From: Magnolia sinica
Lineage: Eukaryota > Streptophyta > Magnoliopsida > Magnoliales > Magnoliaceae
Length of the DNA: 64,000 bases
Direction of reading: 5' to 3'
NCBI RefSeq assembly: GCF_029962835.1
Contig: NC_080589.1
Coordinates: 20,295,586-20,359,585, forward strand
A program made the position numbers and the translations under genes. Each line of letters starts with the position of its first letter. The first letter of the stretch is position 1. Under the pieces are notes generated by a model. That model was not told where the DNA came from and did no database searches. It was given only the letters and a program-made list of their open reading frames with translations. Below, piece after piece: positions 1-11,687 of this stretch.

Positions 1-37
1 ACTTTTCAATTTTGTAAGGGACAAAGCAAACAAGGAA

Positions 38-69
38 GGAAAAAGAAAAGAAAAGAAAAGAAAAGAAAA
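38..69. repeat. (AAAAG)n microsatellite
   Basis: A run of AAAAG units, about six copies, is visible directly. It has no evident function. Confidence 0.85.
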
Positions 70-596
70 CACATTCTACAGGGTGTCTCCTAGGTACACA
101 TGCTTCCAAAAAATTGAACTACAGTTGCATGAAGCGTGATGCGAAGCGGTAACAAATTTGGGTGAGGGAGTGAGGAAGCGTCTTTTTCAAAATGTAAACA
201 AGTATAAATCAGTAGGAAGCAGGAGCAAGAGTCCGAAGCGGGAGCGGCACCTAGTTCGAAGAATCTTGCAACTAAGAACTGAACTCTGTCTCCTTTTACC
301 ATCCTAGCACTGAATGCCACTAGCATACATGCCACTCTCTGTGTTTGCAATTTTTCTGTTCTCTTCATCAGACAAGGCCAGTAATCCTTGCCAAATTAGC
401 AAAAGGGACCCTAGCATGCTATGGTAGGGAATCCAAGATCCCATGCATCCATGCTAGTTGGATTGGTATAATCCTTACTCCATCGATCGTACCGAAGAGA
501 GATATCCCACTTTGCCGAGCAAACATGCCCAACTTCCCATGCATGTAACCAAAACCTTTCCCAGATAAGGGATGCCTCTCTCCCAGCACGTACCTA
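70..596. other. No recognisable gene or element
   Basis: Short open frames occur on both strands (up to about 90 codons), but none resembles a protein I know and none has splice-site or codon support. I see no terminal repeats either. Confidence 0.5.
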
Positions 597-605
597 CTAG
601 AGACT

Positions 606-1666
606 AATGTTTTAAATATCGTTATTGCGTAATGTATCGCACCCTTGGGATATAGATACATATCGGTTATCGCATGGGATATATCGGTTGTATCGCGTAA
701 TGTATCGCTGTTGTTGGGAACATGGGGAAATTGGTCGATTTTTTCAATGAAACTTCAGAGATTATTGAAAAAGACATTAATACATACTTAGAAATCAAAA
801 CATTAAAAAAAGTGCACATAAATAGGGGTTTCCTTTGTATGGGGTCCTAATATATGCGTTGTCCAACTAACCGAATGCTAATATATGTGTTGTCCAACTA
901 ACCGAATGCAAATATATTCAAAATCTTTCATATAATTTATAAACGTAAGATATGTATGGAAACACAAGAAATACATTCAAAACACAAGAAGACATGTTTG
1001 ATTTTGTGTTTGGATACAAAGATTGCAACTAATTTGAGAGAAATTGAGAAATTTCAATTTTTCCAATTTTTTTCGTAACTTAGCCCATCTCCACCGAATC
1101 TCGAAATCAAAACTTCAAATCCATGATTTTTCATAGAAAACATAAAGAACCATAGATTTGTAACCATTCGACACTGGTTTAGTGCGATTTACAACCATGG
1201 TGTCTTAAAGGTCGTTACATAAAGGTAACAGTGGCAACTGTTACACGCTGCGGTATCGTAAAGGTTGTAATGGCCATTACGGAAAAAATGACCTGTAAAG
1301 GCCGTTACAACCCCCGTAACGACCCATTGTGCCACCCGCAAAGGTCATAACAGCCCGTAACAGTCCATTATTGGGCCGATACAGGTTTTTCATAATTTTT
1401 TTCAATTAAAAAAGAAGAAGAAGAAGAGAGGCCGTAACGGCTGTTACACCTCGCATCGTAAAGGTAATGGTGGTGGCTGTTATGGCCACATTACCGTTAT
1501 GGAATACCTTGTTTAAATTAAAAAAAATGGATCGAAAATCGAAAATGCTCACTGGATTGAATAGGTGGGATATATCGGCACTATATATGCGTTTTGTATT
1601 GCACAGGTGGTATACAAAATATATCGTGGGGTATATCAGCTGATATCGTCGATATTTAATACACTG
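606..1666 (+). mobile_element. MULE-like non-autonomous element, copy 1
   Basis: The ends are AATGTTTTAAATATCG and CGATATTTAATACACTG, imperfect inverted repeats. They are flanked by CTAGAGACT (597-605) and CTCGAGACT (1667-1675), a 9-bp near-perfect direct repeat (8 of 9), which is the target-site length of Mutator-like elements. The interior is AT-rich, full of TATCG motifs and non-coding. Related copies lie at 13039-13967 (inverted) and 47832-48800. A different repeat is inserted at about 1193-1513. The superfamily rests on target-site length only. Confidence 0.7.
1193..1513. mobile_element. MITE nested in MULE-like copy 1
   Basis: Compared with the copy at 47832-48800, this copy carries about 320 extra bases between the blocks 'tttgtaaccattcg' and 'tcgaaaatgctcac'. 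The extra DNA is dominated by inverted and direct repeats of GGCCGTTACA/TGTAACGGCC-like words (for example near 1208, 1302 and 1431) and ends in TTACCGTTATGGAATACCTT. No target-site duplication was settled, so limits are approximate. Confidence 0.5.
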
Positions 1667-1675
1667 CTCGAGACT

Positions 1676-2299
1676 TCCAATGCATGCAACCCATGCACCA
1701 ACCTAGAACACATGCGTGTTCTCTCACCAAAAGCTCTGCCCAAGTCATGTAACAGGGTCCAACTCTTTGCACCCATAGCTGTAGATTACTAAGACATAAA
1801 GATGTAGGATGCCAAATCAGTTGGAACTCCAACTGACAAGTATGCCAAGCGTAACAAACTGTTGGCCCCAGGTTGAGGCCGATCATGGGGCCATGTCCAA
1901 GATACCCTATGCGAGTGACGTAGAAGGCTCATGTATGCCATGTTGTGCACTAAGGCTAACCATGTCTGGCCATATGATGTATCCTGATCATAGACGATCA
2001 TATCTGTTTTGAAGGGAACCAAGGACGCACGTGCCACTAAATTCTTCCCAAGTGATCCATTCTCAAGATTAGATTTTCTACTTACAGCAGAAAATCTCAG
2101 CCGAATGTTATTTTTGGTGGGATTTATAGCCATATGCTGCCAATACAGTAATGGTGTCTAAATCTGGACAGAATACACAGGTCAACAATGGCTAGAATCC
2201 AATATATATGGCTGCATCAATTCTGGGAATTTCCCTCACGATTTAGTGCTATTTTATTTCCATATTAAGAGTCTTTAGCTGGTTGTTCATTTTATTTCC
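1676..2299. other. No recognisable feature
   Basis: The longest open frame is 114 codons on the minus strand (1789-2133). It has no recognisable domain and overlaps another open frame on the plus strand, so I do not call it a gene. Confidence 0.45.
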
Positions 2300-3917
2300 A
2301 TATCTCAATGCAAGAAACCAAAATGCAATCAGTGGACAGAGGTATGTTAAGCTCTATCTGGGGTATCGGGAATGCTGATTGGGTCTTTCAATGCCTTGGG
2401 GACAGCGGGGGGGTATTCTGATAGCTTGGAAATCTGATGTTTGACAAAAGTTAGATGTCTTCTCTGGTTCTTTTTCTTTATTTGTTCTCTTGCATGATCC
2501 TTCATCAGGATCCCAGTGGGTTTTTTTCCGCTATGTATGGCCCCTATAGAAAAAGTATGAGGGATCTTTTCTGGGCTGAACTTGATTGCACCAGACAAAA
2601 GTGGTTGTTTCCCTGGTATATTGGCGGGGACTTCAACGTCATCCGTTTCTCCTACGAAAAGTTGAATGGGGCATGGGTGACCACGGTGGCAAGATTTTTT
2701 AGTGGGTTGGAAGGCACGATAAGAAAAGAAGGGGGTGGGGGGGTGGGGTCGATGTCTCGCCTGGATAGATTATTGGTTTCCGCGGACTGGATTGACAGAT
2801 TTTCCCTCGTTAATCATTGGGTCTCCCTAGAGTTGCATCGGATCATTGTCCTATTGTCCTTGAAGTTGATAAATAAAATTGGGGCCCCAAACCCTTCAGG
2901 TTTGAGGCAGCTCGGTTGGAAATTGAAGGGTTTGAGCAGATTGTGGCAGAGTGGTGGTCCTTCTTTGAGGTCGATGGTTATTCACGTGGGGCAAATTGAA
3001 GGGGGGAAATTCACGTGGTTTAAGGGCTGGGAGAATCCCTCGACGTCTCGCCTAGATAGATTATTGGTTTCTGCGGACTGGATTGACAGATTTCCCCTTG
3101 TTAATCATCTGGGTCTCCCTAGAGTTGCGTTGGATCATTGTCCTATTGTCCTTGAAGTTGCTGAAGAAAATTGGGGCCCCAAACCCTTCAGGTTTGAGGC
3201 TACTTGGTTGGAAATTTGAAGGGTTTGAGCAGATTGTGGCGGAGTGGTGGTCCTTCTTTGAGGTTGAACAGATTCACGGGCTAGATTTGTTAGAAGAGGG
3301 TGGCAGACTTTCTCCCAAAGAGAGAAATGGGAGGTCCTCTCGCTTGCATTAGCAAATCGGACGAAGGAGGAGGAAATTAAGTGGCGTCAGAGATTGAGGG
3401 CGGTTTGGCTAAAAGCAAGAGTTGAAAATACTCGTTTCTTCCATTGCATCGCTAGCGTGCGGGCTTGAGTTAACAGGTTATAGTCTCGTTTGGTTGATGG
3501 AGTTCTTACTTCGGAAAAGGAAAAGATATGTCATGCAATCGTCTCCTTATATAACTCTTTACTTTCTGAATATCAATGGGTTAGGCCACACTTGGACAAC
3601 TTAGACTTTTACATGATTTCTATAAATGATGCATTTGAGTTGGAGAAGCTGTTCATGGAAAAAGAGGTGAAAACAATTATTGGCTTGATGTGCGGGGAAA
3701 AAGTGCCAACCCAGATGTATTACCAATTCTTTTCTTTAACAAAATATGGAATAATGTCAAGAAGGACGTTATAGACTTTCTTGCAGAATTTTGGGAAAGG
3801 AATCGCCTTTCTTTAGAGTTAGGAGCCTCTTTTATTGCTCTCATCCTCAAATTGGAAGGGGCAGATAGACTTCATGCCGATTAGTCTAATTGGGAGCCCA
3901 TACAAGATCATGGCTAA
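2300..3917 (+). pseudogene. L1 LINE ORF2, 5' half (endonuclease to start of reverse transcriptase)
   Basis: Plant L1-type ORF2 remnant with stops and frameshifts. In order: the start of the apurinic endonuclease fold with the QETK motif (about 2309), the GGDFN motif (2620-2640), SRLDR and DHCPI of the endonuclease end (3047-3150), the linker ending in ENTRFFHC (3427-3450), and the start of reverse transcriptase with FIALI and DFMPISLIG (3830-3890). L1 ORF2 nicks the target and copies its own RNA there. The frame stops abruptly at 3917, where a TIR element begins. The matching 3' half is on the minus strand at 7000-8357. Exact frame joins are uncertain, but the family call is firm. Confidence 0.85.
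2749..3270 (+). repeat. Direct duplication inside the L1 endonuclease region (offset 291 bp)
   Basis: The segment from 2749 (tcgatgtctcgcc) to about 2975 recurs from 3040 (tcgacgtctcgcc) to about 3270. Both copies encode the SRLDRLLVSADWIDRF block followed by a GPxPFRFE-like block. The first copy has shifted frame downstream. Confidence 0.8.
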
Positions 3918-6118
3918 GGGTGCGTTTGGCGCATGGGATTGGAAGGGTGTAGGTGGGACTGGGATTTGTAATCCCGAGATTCGAACAACTAGTTGTTTGG
4001 CGACGGGCTCAAGGCTGGGATTACAATACCTGTATTAGATGTCGTGCCGGGTTAAGGGATTTTCACAATCCCCGCCTTGGATTTGGGAAGCCGTTCGGTC
4101 ACTTCCACAGGACTGCAAAGCTCTGGAAGGGGGATGGAAGCAAATCCCACCAAATCCCATACGCCGACCCTGCAACTCCCTCATCTCAAGCTTGCTCTTG
4201 CGTCTTTCTCATTACGTTTCTATGGATAGATGCATGGAAACCCTGGTAGGGATTAACAGCTACGGCGGGTAGGTCCATCGCCTTTACTCAAAGAAGAGCG
4301 TAGTCGACTAAAAATGGAATGAGAAGAAGAGGGAGTTCCGCCCAAGTCGTCTTCCATATGAGGTCTGTTTTTCCCTTCTTCTCTCTGCTTCCTGTTTTCT
4401 TACTATTTCTGTCTTTTGACCCTCTGCAGCCGACCCTGCGGCTTTCAGGTGGGAAGAGGACGATCGGTGGCCTAGGTGTAGCCAGTTACTGGAACTGATT
4501 CAAGGAAATCATCAAAACTCGATAAGGTAGAGAGTCCTCATTCCTTGTTTGTTGCATGCAGATGATGCGCGTTCTGAATATGGTTGTATGTGCGCAAAAT
4601 AGTAATTTTTTTGATTTTTTTTAGCCCTGATTGTGGGTATTAGCGATTTGGGTTGAGAAGTGCATCAGAGGTACATATATGTAGAACACCTTATTATTTG
4701 TTTTCAAGTAAATCATCACCTTACTATAAATTGAGATAATGATTACAGTCCCAGGTATTGTAAATACTATTCGGCCACGGGTTGACTTCCATTCATCATT
4801 GTGACAGATTTGGGTTATCTTCTTCAACAGAGTGCCCTTCAAAAAATTCGATCTCGGATATTGGGTAATTGATTAACACGTAAGATTGTAGTCCATACTC
4901 TGTTCTTATTTGATCAGCAAAGCTCCATTGGATTGATTTGTATTATCAAGAGTTACAATGAGGTAACTGACTAATCCATCCCTTTCTTGCCTATAGGTTA
5001 GAGGACCTCTTGCAGAATGGATTTTGGGCCACAACATCATGTGGACATTAAATGATCCCAAAAGATAACTGCTGTTTGTAAGCGTACTTTAGATCACTTG
5101 CACAGGTTTTCATGGACTCTCAATTGTTTTACTGATTGGTAATTATTTTGTAATACAGCTCAGAATTGTTGATCCTGTTCCTGGTACTATACCTCGAGAA
5201 ATCATGTGCAAAACATCTTCACGGTGGCCCATGCAGTGTGCCATGACATAGGCACTCAGCTGGATTTTTATCTCTCTTGTAATCTATTTTACGGATTTTT
5301 AGCTATCTCTTGTAATCTATTTTACGGATTAAGTCCATATCAGAAGATCCTCACCCAGGAAGCAGTGGTGATAATGAACCAGGTCCAGATAAGGCTATGT
5401 CATGATCCAAAAAATGAACCAGGTCCAGATCCCTAGTGGACCACAGTCCAGGAAGCTGTGGTGATAATGACACCCATCGTTGAAACCTCTCTAAGGGCCA
5501 TCGTGTTGTTTTTTTTACCATCCAACCTATTGATAAGGCCATGTAGACCCGCATGAAGTGAAAACAAAAACATTAGCTTGATCTGAAACTTTTGCAGCTC
5601 CCAAGAAGTTTTTAATGGTGGGCATTCAATCCCCACTTGTGGCCCACTTAAGCTTTTTTTATGCTTCGAAATGGAGTCATACCGTATAATGATCTGTATA
5701 TCGGGATGGACGGCGTGGATAATACGTTTGCGTCACGGTGGCCCACACAATGCTTTGCCTGGACGGATTACCGTTCGGGCGGGGGTAGGACGTAAGCCGC
5801 TTCCAAACCAAATATCTTCAGTAGCCCACTACTAAAAAAAAGGACTGGGATTTGTAATGCAACAAATTCCACCGAGCAGACCCACTTTGCTATCCAAACA
5901 TGTGTTTGGAGTGGATCATTACGTAACCCATGGGGTCGGAGCAACACCCAAACATGACACCACCTTCAGTCCCAGGTTGAGTTTTAAGCCAATACCCCAT
6001 CCGAACATTCCACCATTCAAGCCAACATTCATGGAATTGAAGACAATCCCTGACAGACCGTCATCATGAAAGGTTTTGAATCCCATCCCACCCAATCCCA
6101 TGCGCCAAACCCCCCTCT
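3918..6118 (+). mobile_element. PIF/Harbinger-like TIR element, copy A
   Basis: The ends are GGGTGCGTTTGGCGCATGGG and CCCATGCGCCAAACCCCCC, terminal inverted repeats of about 20 bp. The element is about 2.2 kb. An inverted copy of the whole element (copy B) lies at 8358-10580. The left flank is TAA (3915-3917). The matching TAA is now found as its complement beside copy B (TTA, 8355-8357), as expected if the DNA between the copies was inverted. A TAA target and G-rich CGTTTGG ends fit PIF/Harbinger. Open frames inside are at most about 98 codons and none looks like a transposase, so it is probably non-autonomous. Confidence 0.8.
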
Positions 6119-6121
6119 TAG

Positions 6122-6960
6122 TCTTTAAAGGTGGGTTAGCCTGGCCTTCATAGCAACAACCACGTTATCCACGTAGCACTTAACATTCTTGTGCAACATA
6201 TCATGGAAGATGTTCCGCATGACTCATTTGTACACAACGCTCTGAGGCTGAAAGGTATCCTGTTGTTGCAAAATATGTCGAGAGTGTAGAAGACCATAGC
6301 CTCTTTCATCTTCAAGGGCCATTCGGATTTGATAGTATCCAAAATACTATCCCTACAGGGCATAGTATTGTAACCAATGGTGTTGTCAACCAGCAACTTT
6401 GTGATAGAAAGGGAAAAGTCACCCTTAGGCCTTAGGACATGCCTCATTGAGGTCTCGGAAGTCAACATATACATGAATTTGTCCGCTCTTTTTCTTGACA
6501 AGGACATACTGAAGACCTAAGTGGGATAGTTAACCTCATGTATAAATGTCACAACAATGAGTTTGACCTCTTCAGTTTGTGCAGCAAGTTTTGGGAAAAA
6601 GAGGCAATGTCACCGCTTCACAGGCTTCTCATCACCATTAAAGTTAAGCATGTGGAAAAAAAAAACCTTAAGATCAAGTCGGCATATTGGTGCATGTGCA
6701 CAGGAAGACTTCAATCTACTCCCTGAGGAGCTTCATGTGAGCCTGTTGCTTTTCATTGACAGCTTGGTCCAAATGTAGATTGTCATGGAGTCTTTTCATG
6801 CCCCAACTCCCCTCGGATTTAATCTTCAATGGGACATACATTTGATTTTGCTCTCTAGTATTCCACCGGGTTCTTGTGATGTAGCAATAACCTTCGGCAA
6901 TTGGGTGTTTGCAGAGATATATAGCTCACTAGGGCACCTTGGAAATGGCCTTTTGTTATA
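6122..6960 (-). pseudogene. Ty3/gypsy (Tat-like) reverse transcriptase remnant
   Basis: On the minus strand the frame reads, with interruptions, through blocks typical of Tat-lineage reverse transcriptase: FIHEVNYPT (about 6530), a degraded VVVKKKNGKWR-type block, ITKLLVDNT (about 6370), IFCNNRIPF (about 6260), then IFHDMLHKN and CYVDN (about 6150-6200). CYVDN corresponds to the catalytic YVDD, with the second aspartate changed to asparagine. Stops and frameshifts are frequent, so it is dead. It lies in the inverted spacer between TIR copies A and B. Confidence 0.7.
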
Positions 6961-6999
6961 CCGTATGTTTTTTAGGACCTCCCCAATTCCCAATGACCT

Positions 7000-8357
7000 G
7001 GAAGAGTATCACCCATCCAAATAACCCCCTTATATGGAAATTCACAAGGGACCTGAATCCCTTGCGTCCTTGAGGCTTTATTGGGTTCAGACAATTGAAA
7101 CCCATGCATCGCAAGTTCCTACCAAAGTTGCCTAGATCAAAGGTTGGATCGAAACGTTGGGAATGGGAATGCGACAAGTTAGGAGTAAAATCATGTGGCT
7201 TACACAAACCATCGACCCTATTGCAAACTATGTTTACCCGCTATCACTTGTCTCCAAAGCCTGCCTTCCTCCACCCCAAAACGCCATATCCATTTCCCGA
7301 GAACGGCCACATTCATATCTCCCAGGGGCTTAATGCCAGCCCCACCTATACATTAATTGGTTTGCAAACCTCCTCCCACCTTAGCAAATGAAAATTCCTT
7401 TTAGCTCTATCACCTTCCCATAGGAAATTCCTTCTCATCTTCTCCAACTTGTCCAACACTGACTTGGGGCAACAAGGATAGGAAATAAATGGGCATACTA
7501 GAGAATGCAGTCTTTAAAAGGGTTGCCTTTCAAAAAAAAAAAAAAAGGGTTAGCTGACCCCCCACAGATAAATAACGACACTTCCATGCCGCCAACTTCC
7601 TTTCAAACTTTTCGATCACCCTATCCCAAAGATGCTTGGGAGGTTTCCTGATGCATAACGGCAACCCCAGATACAAGGAAGGGAAGGCTCCAATCTTACA
7701 GCCGAGGATATTAGCGAAGTGTCGAAGATTGACCCCATTCACATTCACTCCAAGCAATTCAAATTTGACCACATTAATCTTCAACCCCGAGATAGCTTTA
7801 AAACAAACTAGAATTTTCCGAAGATTATCCACTGAGTCCTCCTTAGCTTTGCAAAACAAAAGCGTGCCATCCGCATACTAAAGATGAGAAATCTGTCTAT
7901 TGACCCCTGGGATATCAAATCCTCTAAACAATTCATTCGCAACACTTTTAACGAGCATACCGCTAAGGGCCTCCTTCACAGCCACAAATAAGTATGGCGA
8001 AAGTAGACCTCCCTGCCTCAGCCCTCTAGAAGCTTTAAAGAATTCTTTCGGTGACCCATTGACCAAAAATAGAGAAAAACACAAATTCAACAAATGCTCT
8101 AATCAACCCCCTCCACTTCTTACCAAAACCTAACTAATCGAGTATGTAATCTAAGAATTCCCAATTCGCATTATCATATGCCTTTTTTTATATCCAATTT
8201 ACAAACAAGTCCCGTTTTGTTGTTCCTATATCTAGAGTCGATACATTCATGGGCCACTAAAGCGTTGTCTAGGATTTGCCTGCCTGCAACAAAAGCCCCT
8301 TGATTTTCAAAAATAACACTAGACGCGGTGGCCCTAAACCTGGGCGCAAGAATCTTA
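7000..8357 (-). pseudogene. L1 LINE ORF2, 3' half (reverse transcriptase to C-terminal region)
   Basis: Read on the minus strand from 8357: ENQGAFVAGRQILDNALVAH (8240-8320), CKLDIKK (about 8180), LVNGSP and SRGLRQGG (7990-8060), SGLKIN and YLGLPL (7660-7790), then WKCRYLSVGGQLTL (about 7550), and weaker C-terminal matches (MPIYF, LGKWIWRF) down to about 7000. The YxDD active-site region falls in the damaged zone near 7860-7880. A poly(T)/poly(A) tract at 7541-7555 has grown inside the coding sequence. This is the continuation of the L1 at 2300-3917; the lower limit is uncertain. Confidence 0.85.
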
Positions 8358-10580
8358 GGGGGCGTTTGGCGCATGGGATTGGGTGGGATTAGATGGGATG
8401 AGATTCAAAACCTTTCATGATGACGGTCTGTCAGAGATTGTCTTCAATCCCATGAATGTTGGCTTGAATGGTGGAATGTTTGGATGGGGTATTGACTTAA
8501 AACCCAACCTGGGACTGAAGGTGGTGTCACGTTTGGGTGCTGCTTCGACCCCATGGGTTATGTAATAATCCACTCCAAACACATGTTTGGATAACAAAGT
8601 GGGTTTGCTCGGTGAGATTTGCTGCATTACAAATCTCAGTCCTTTTTTTTTTTTTTTTTTTTTTTTTTTTGAGTAGTGGGCTACTGAAGATGTTCGGTTT
8701 GGAAGTGGCTTACGTCCTACCCCCGCCCGAACGGTAATTCGTCTAAGCAAAGCACTGTGTGGGCCACTGTGACGCAAACGTATGATCCACGCCGTTCATC
8801 CCGATATACAGATCATTATACAGTATGACTTTATTTCAAGGCATAAAAAAGGCTTAAGTGGGCCACAAGTGGGGATTGAATGCCCACCATTAAAAACTTC
8901 TTGGGAGCTGCAGAAGCTTTGGATCAAGCTGATGTTTTTGTTTTCACTTCATGCAGGTCTACATGGGCTTATCAATAGGTTGGATGGTAAAAAAACAACA
9001 CAGTGGCCCTTAGAGAGGTTTCAACGATGAGTGTCATTATCACCACTGCTTCCTGGATTGTGGTCCACTGGGGATCTAGACCTGGTTCATTTTTTGGATC
9101 ATGACATAGCCTTATTTGGACTTGGTTCATTATCACCACTGCTTCCTAGGTGAGGATCTTCCGATATGGACTTAATCCATAAAATATATTACAAGAGATG
9201 GATAAAAATTCATAAAATAGATTACAAGAGATAGATAAAAATCCAGCCGAGTGCCTATGTCATGGCACATTGCATGGGCCACTGTGAAAATGTTTTGCAC
9301 ATGATTTCTCGCAGTATAGTACCAGGGCTAGGATCAACAATTCTGAGTTGTATTACAAAATAATTACCAATCAATAATCCAGTTGAGAGTTCATGTAAAC
9401 CTGTGCAAGTGATCTAAAGTACGCTTACAAACAATAGTTACCTTTTGGGATCATTTAATGTCCACTTGATGTTGTGGCCTAAAGTCCGTTCTGTAAGAGG
9501 TCTTCTAACCTGTAGGCAAGAAAGGGATGGATTAGTCAATTACCTCATTGTAACTCTTGATAATACAAATCAATCCAATGGAGCTTTGCTGATCAAATAA
9601 GAACAGAGTATGGACTACAATCTTAGGTGTTAATCAATTACCCAACATCCGAGATTGAATTTTTTGAAGGGCACTCTGTTGAAGAAGATCACCCAAATCT
9701 GTCACAATGACTAATGGATGTCAACTCGCAGGCCGAATAGTATTTACAATACCTGACTGTAATCATTATCTTAATTTATAGTAAGGTGATGATTTCCTTG
9801 AAAACAAATAATAAGGTGTTCTACATATATGTACCTCTGATGCACTTCTTAATCCAAATCGCTAATACCCACAATCAGGGCAAAAAAAATCGTAAAAATC
9901 ACTATTTTACCCATATTCAGAATGCATATCATTTGCATGCAACAGACGAGGAATGAGGACTCTCTACCTTACTGAGTTTTGATGATTTCCTTGAATCAGT
10001 TCCTGTAGCTGGCTACACTTAGGCCACCGATCATCCTCTTCCCTCTTGAAAGTTGCAGGGTTGGCTGAAGAGGATCAAAAGACAGAAAGCGTAAGAAAAT
10101 AGGAAGCAGAGAGAAGAAGAAGGGAAAAGCAGACCTGATATGGAAGACGACTTGGGTGGAACTCCCTCTTCCTCTCATTCCATTTTTATGGTCGACTACG
10201 CTCTTCTTCGAGTAGAGATGATGGACCTACCCGCCGTAGCTATTAATCCCAACCAGGGTTTCCATGCATCTATCCGTAGAGACGTAATGAGAAAGGCGCA
10301 AGAGTAGGCCTGAGACGAGAGAGTTGCAGGGTCGGCACATGAGATTTGGTGGGATTTGCTTCCATCCCCCTTCCAGAGCTTTGCAGTTCTGTGGAAGTGA
10401 CCGAACGGCTTCCCCAATCCAAGGCGGGATTGTGAAAATCCCTTAACCCGGCACGGCATCCGATACAGGTGTTATAATCCCAACCTTGAGCCTGTTGCCA
10501 AACAGCTAGCTGTTCGAATCCCGGGATAACAAATCCCAATCCCACCTATGTCCTTCCAATCCCATGCGCCAAACGCCCCC
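8358..10580 (-). mobile_element. PIF/Harbinger-like TIR element, copy B (inverted)
   Basis: This is an inverted copy of copy A along its whole length: for example 10380-10450 is the complement of 4050-4120 with few differences. The ends are GGGGGCGTTTGGCGCATGGG and CCAATCCCATGCGCCAAACG. The left flank is TTA (8355-8357), the right flank CTA (10581-10583). The complement of that CTA (TAG, 6119-6121) is beside copy A, matching the swap of flanks expected from an inversion. Copy B carries a 28-base poly(T) run (8643-8670) where copy A has eight A. Confidence 0.8.
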
Positions 10581-10608
10581 CTAGGAGTTAGGAATTTTAT
10601 TTTTTTTT

Positions 10609-10643
10609 GGGGGGGGGGGGGGGTGGGTGGGGGGGGTTGGGTT
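10609..10643. repeat. Poly-G tract, quadruplex-prone
   Basis: A run of about 15 G followed by GGGTGGGTGGGG-type blocks, just outside copy B. It could form a G-quadruplex. Run length may be unreliable in the assembly. Confidence 0.8.
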
Positions 10644-11302
10644 TCGAAAATAGATGGAAATTGACTGTTTGTGGGTTGATTTTAAGACAGATTGTAGGTT
10701 CGGTCAAGGGTGAAATAAGGGACTGGCTTGTGTAGTGGCTTAGGGACCATGCTATGGACAGGATTTGGGCATGGGCATTGGTTGTGTGTGGACTGTTTGG
10801 GGTTGAAGTTGGGTTGAGTGGAGCTGAAATTAGGGATATGTTTGGGTCTGTGTTGGGTTCAAAAGGGGTGGGAATTAGGGACAGCAGATTAGGGCCTGAA
10901 ATAGGGCTGAGATGTTTTGACCATTGGGAACATATTGTGGACTGTTTAATGAAATTGAACTCGATTTGGATGTGATATGTACCATTTGGAGAAAAGACCC
11001 ATCTTTAGATGCCACAAATTGATAAAGAAACCCCAAATAATGGACTCTGGGTTAATCCAATAGCCTTCTAGTATCAATACTGGAGCAAATAAACAAGAAT
11101 CACTCTTTCTAGAACTAATATCTAGATAATGAATTGCTCAACAAAAAAAGGTTAAAATAATATTAAAAAAAATAAATCGCGAGAGAGCATCAATTCAATA
11201 ATAAATAATCATCTTCTCATGGCCTCGAAGGCCTTCTTTACTATAAAATTCCTTCTAAATGTTATGTCCCTTCTTAAATCCTTTTGGTCCAACTTTCCTA
11301 AC
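10644..11302. other. Unassigned repeat-like DNA
   Basis: G/T-rich plus-strand sequence (10650-10970) grades into AT-rich sequence. I see no coding domain and no matching terminal repeats. Confidence 0.4.
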
Positions 11303-11687
11303 TTAAGTTGAAGAGATGCCCACATACAATCAGTTGGGCGACAAGTTACTGTCCACCCAATGGATAATTCCAACCTATCATGTGCGTATGTGACATGCAC
11401 CCTGTCCAATAGGTTGGCCATATGATGAGGATAAGCTTGTGCAAAAATCAGCCTCATCAACTTATCAGGTGGGCTGCACTATAAAAAATAATGTATAGCC
11501 ACTGATAAATAACAAATACAAATGTGGTCTGCTTGATGAATGGATTGGGCTGATTTTTACATGAGGTGATCCTCATGGTGGGGCCAACCTATTGGGCTGT
11601 TTGCATGTTGCATGCACATGATAAGTTGGAAGTTATCCACTGGGTGGATGGTAAGGTTGGATGCGAACATTTCTCTTTTAAGTTGAA
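11303..11687. mobile_element. Foldback MITE with ~145-bp inverted arms
   Basis: The arm at 11303-11453 is an imperfect reverse complement of 11548-11687. Shared blocks include TTAAGTTGAA at both outer ends, GGCCAACCTATTGG, CACATGATA and GGCTGATTTTT. The spacer is about 94 bp. It could fold into a long hairpin. No coding potential. Confidence 0.75.

Noticed and set aside
1789..2133. 114-codon minus-strand frame
   Set aside because: No domain, no splice context, and another open frame overlaps on the other strand.
8383..8565. Open frames inside TIR copies A and B (for example MGLDGMRFKTFHDD...)
   Set aside because: Short, present in both copies only because the element is repeated, and without any transposase feature.
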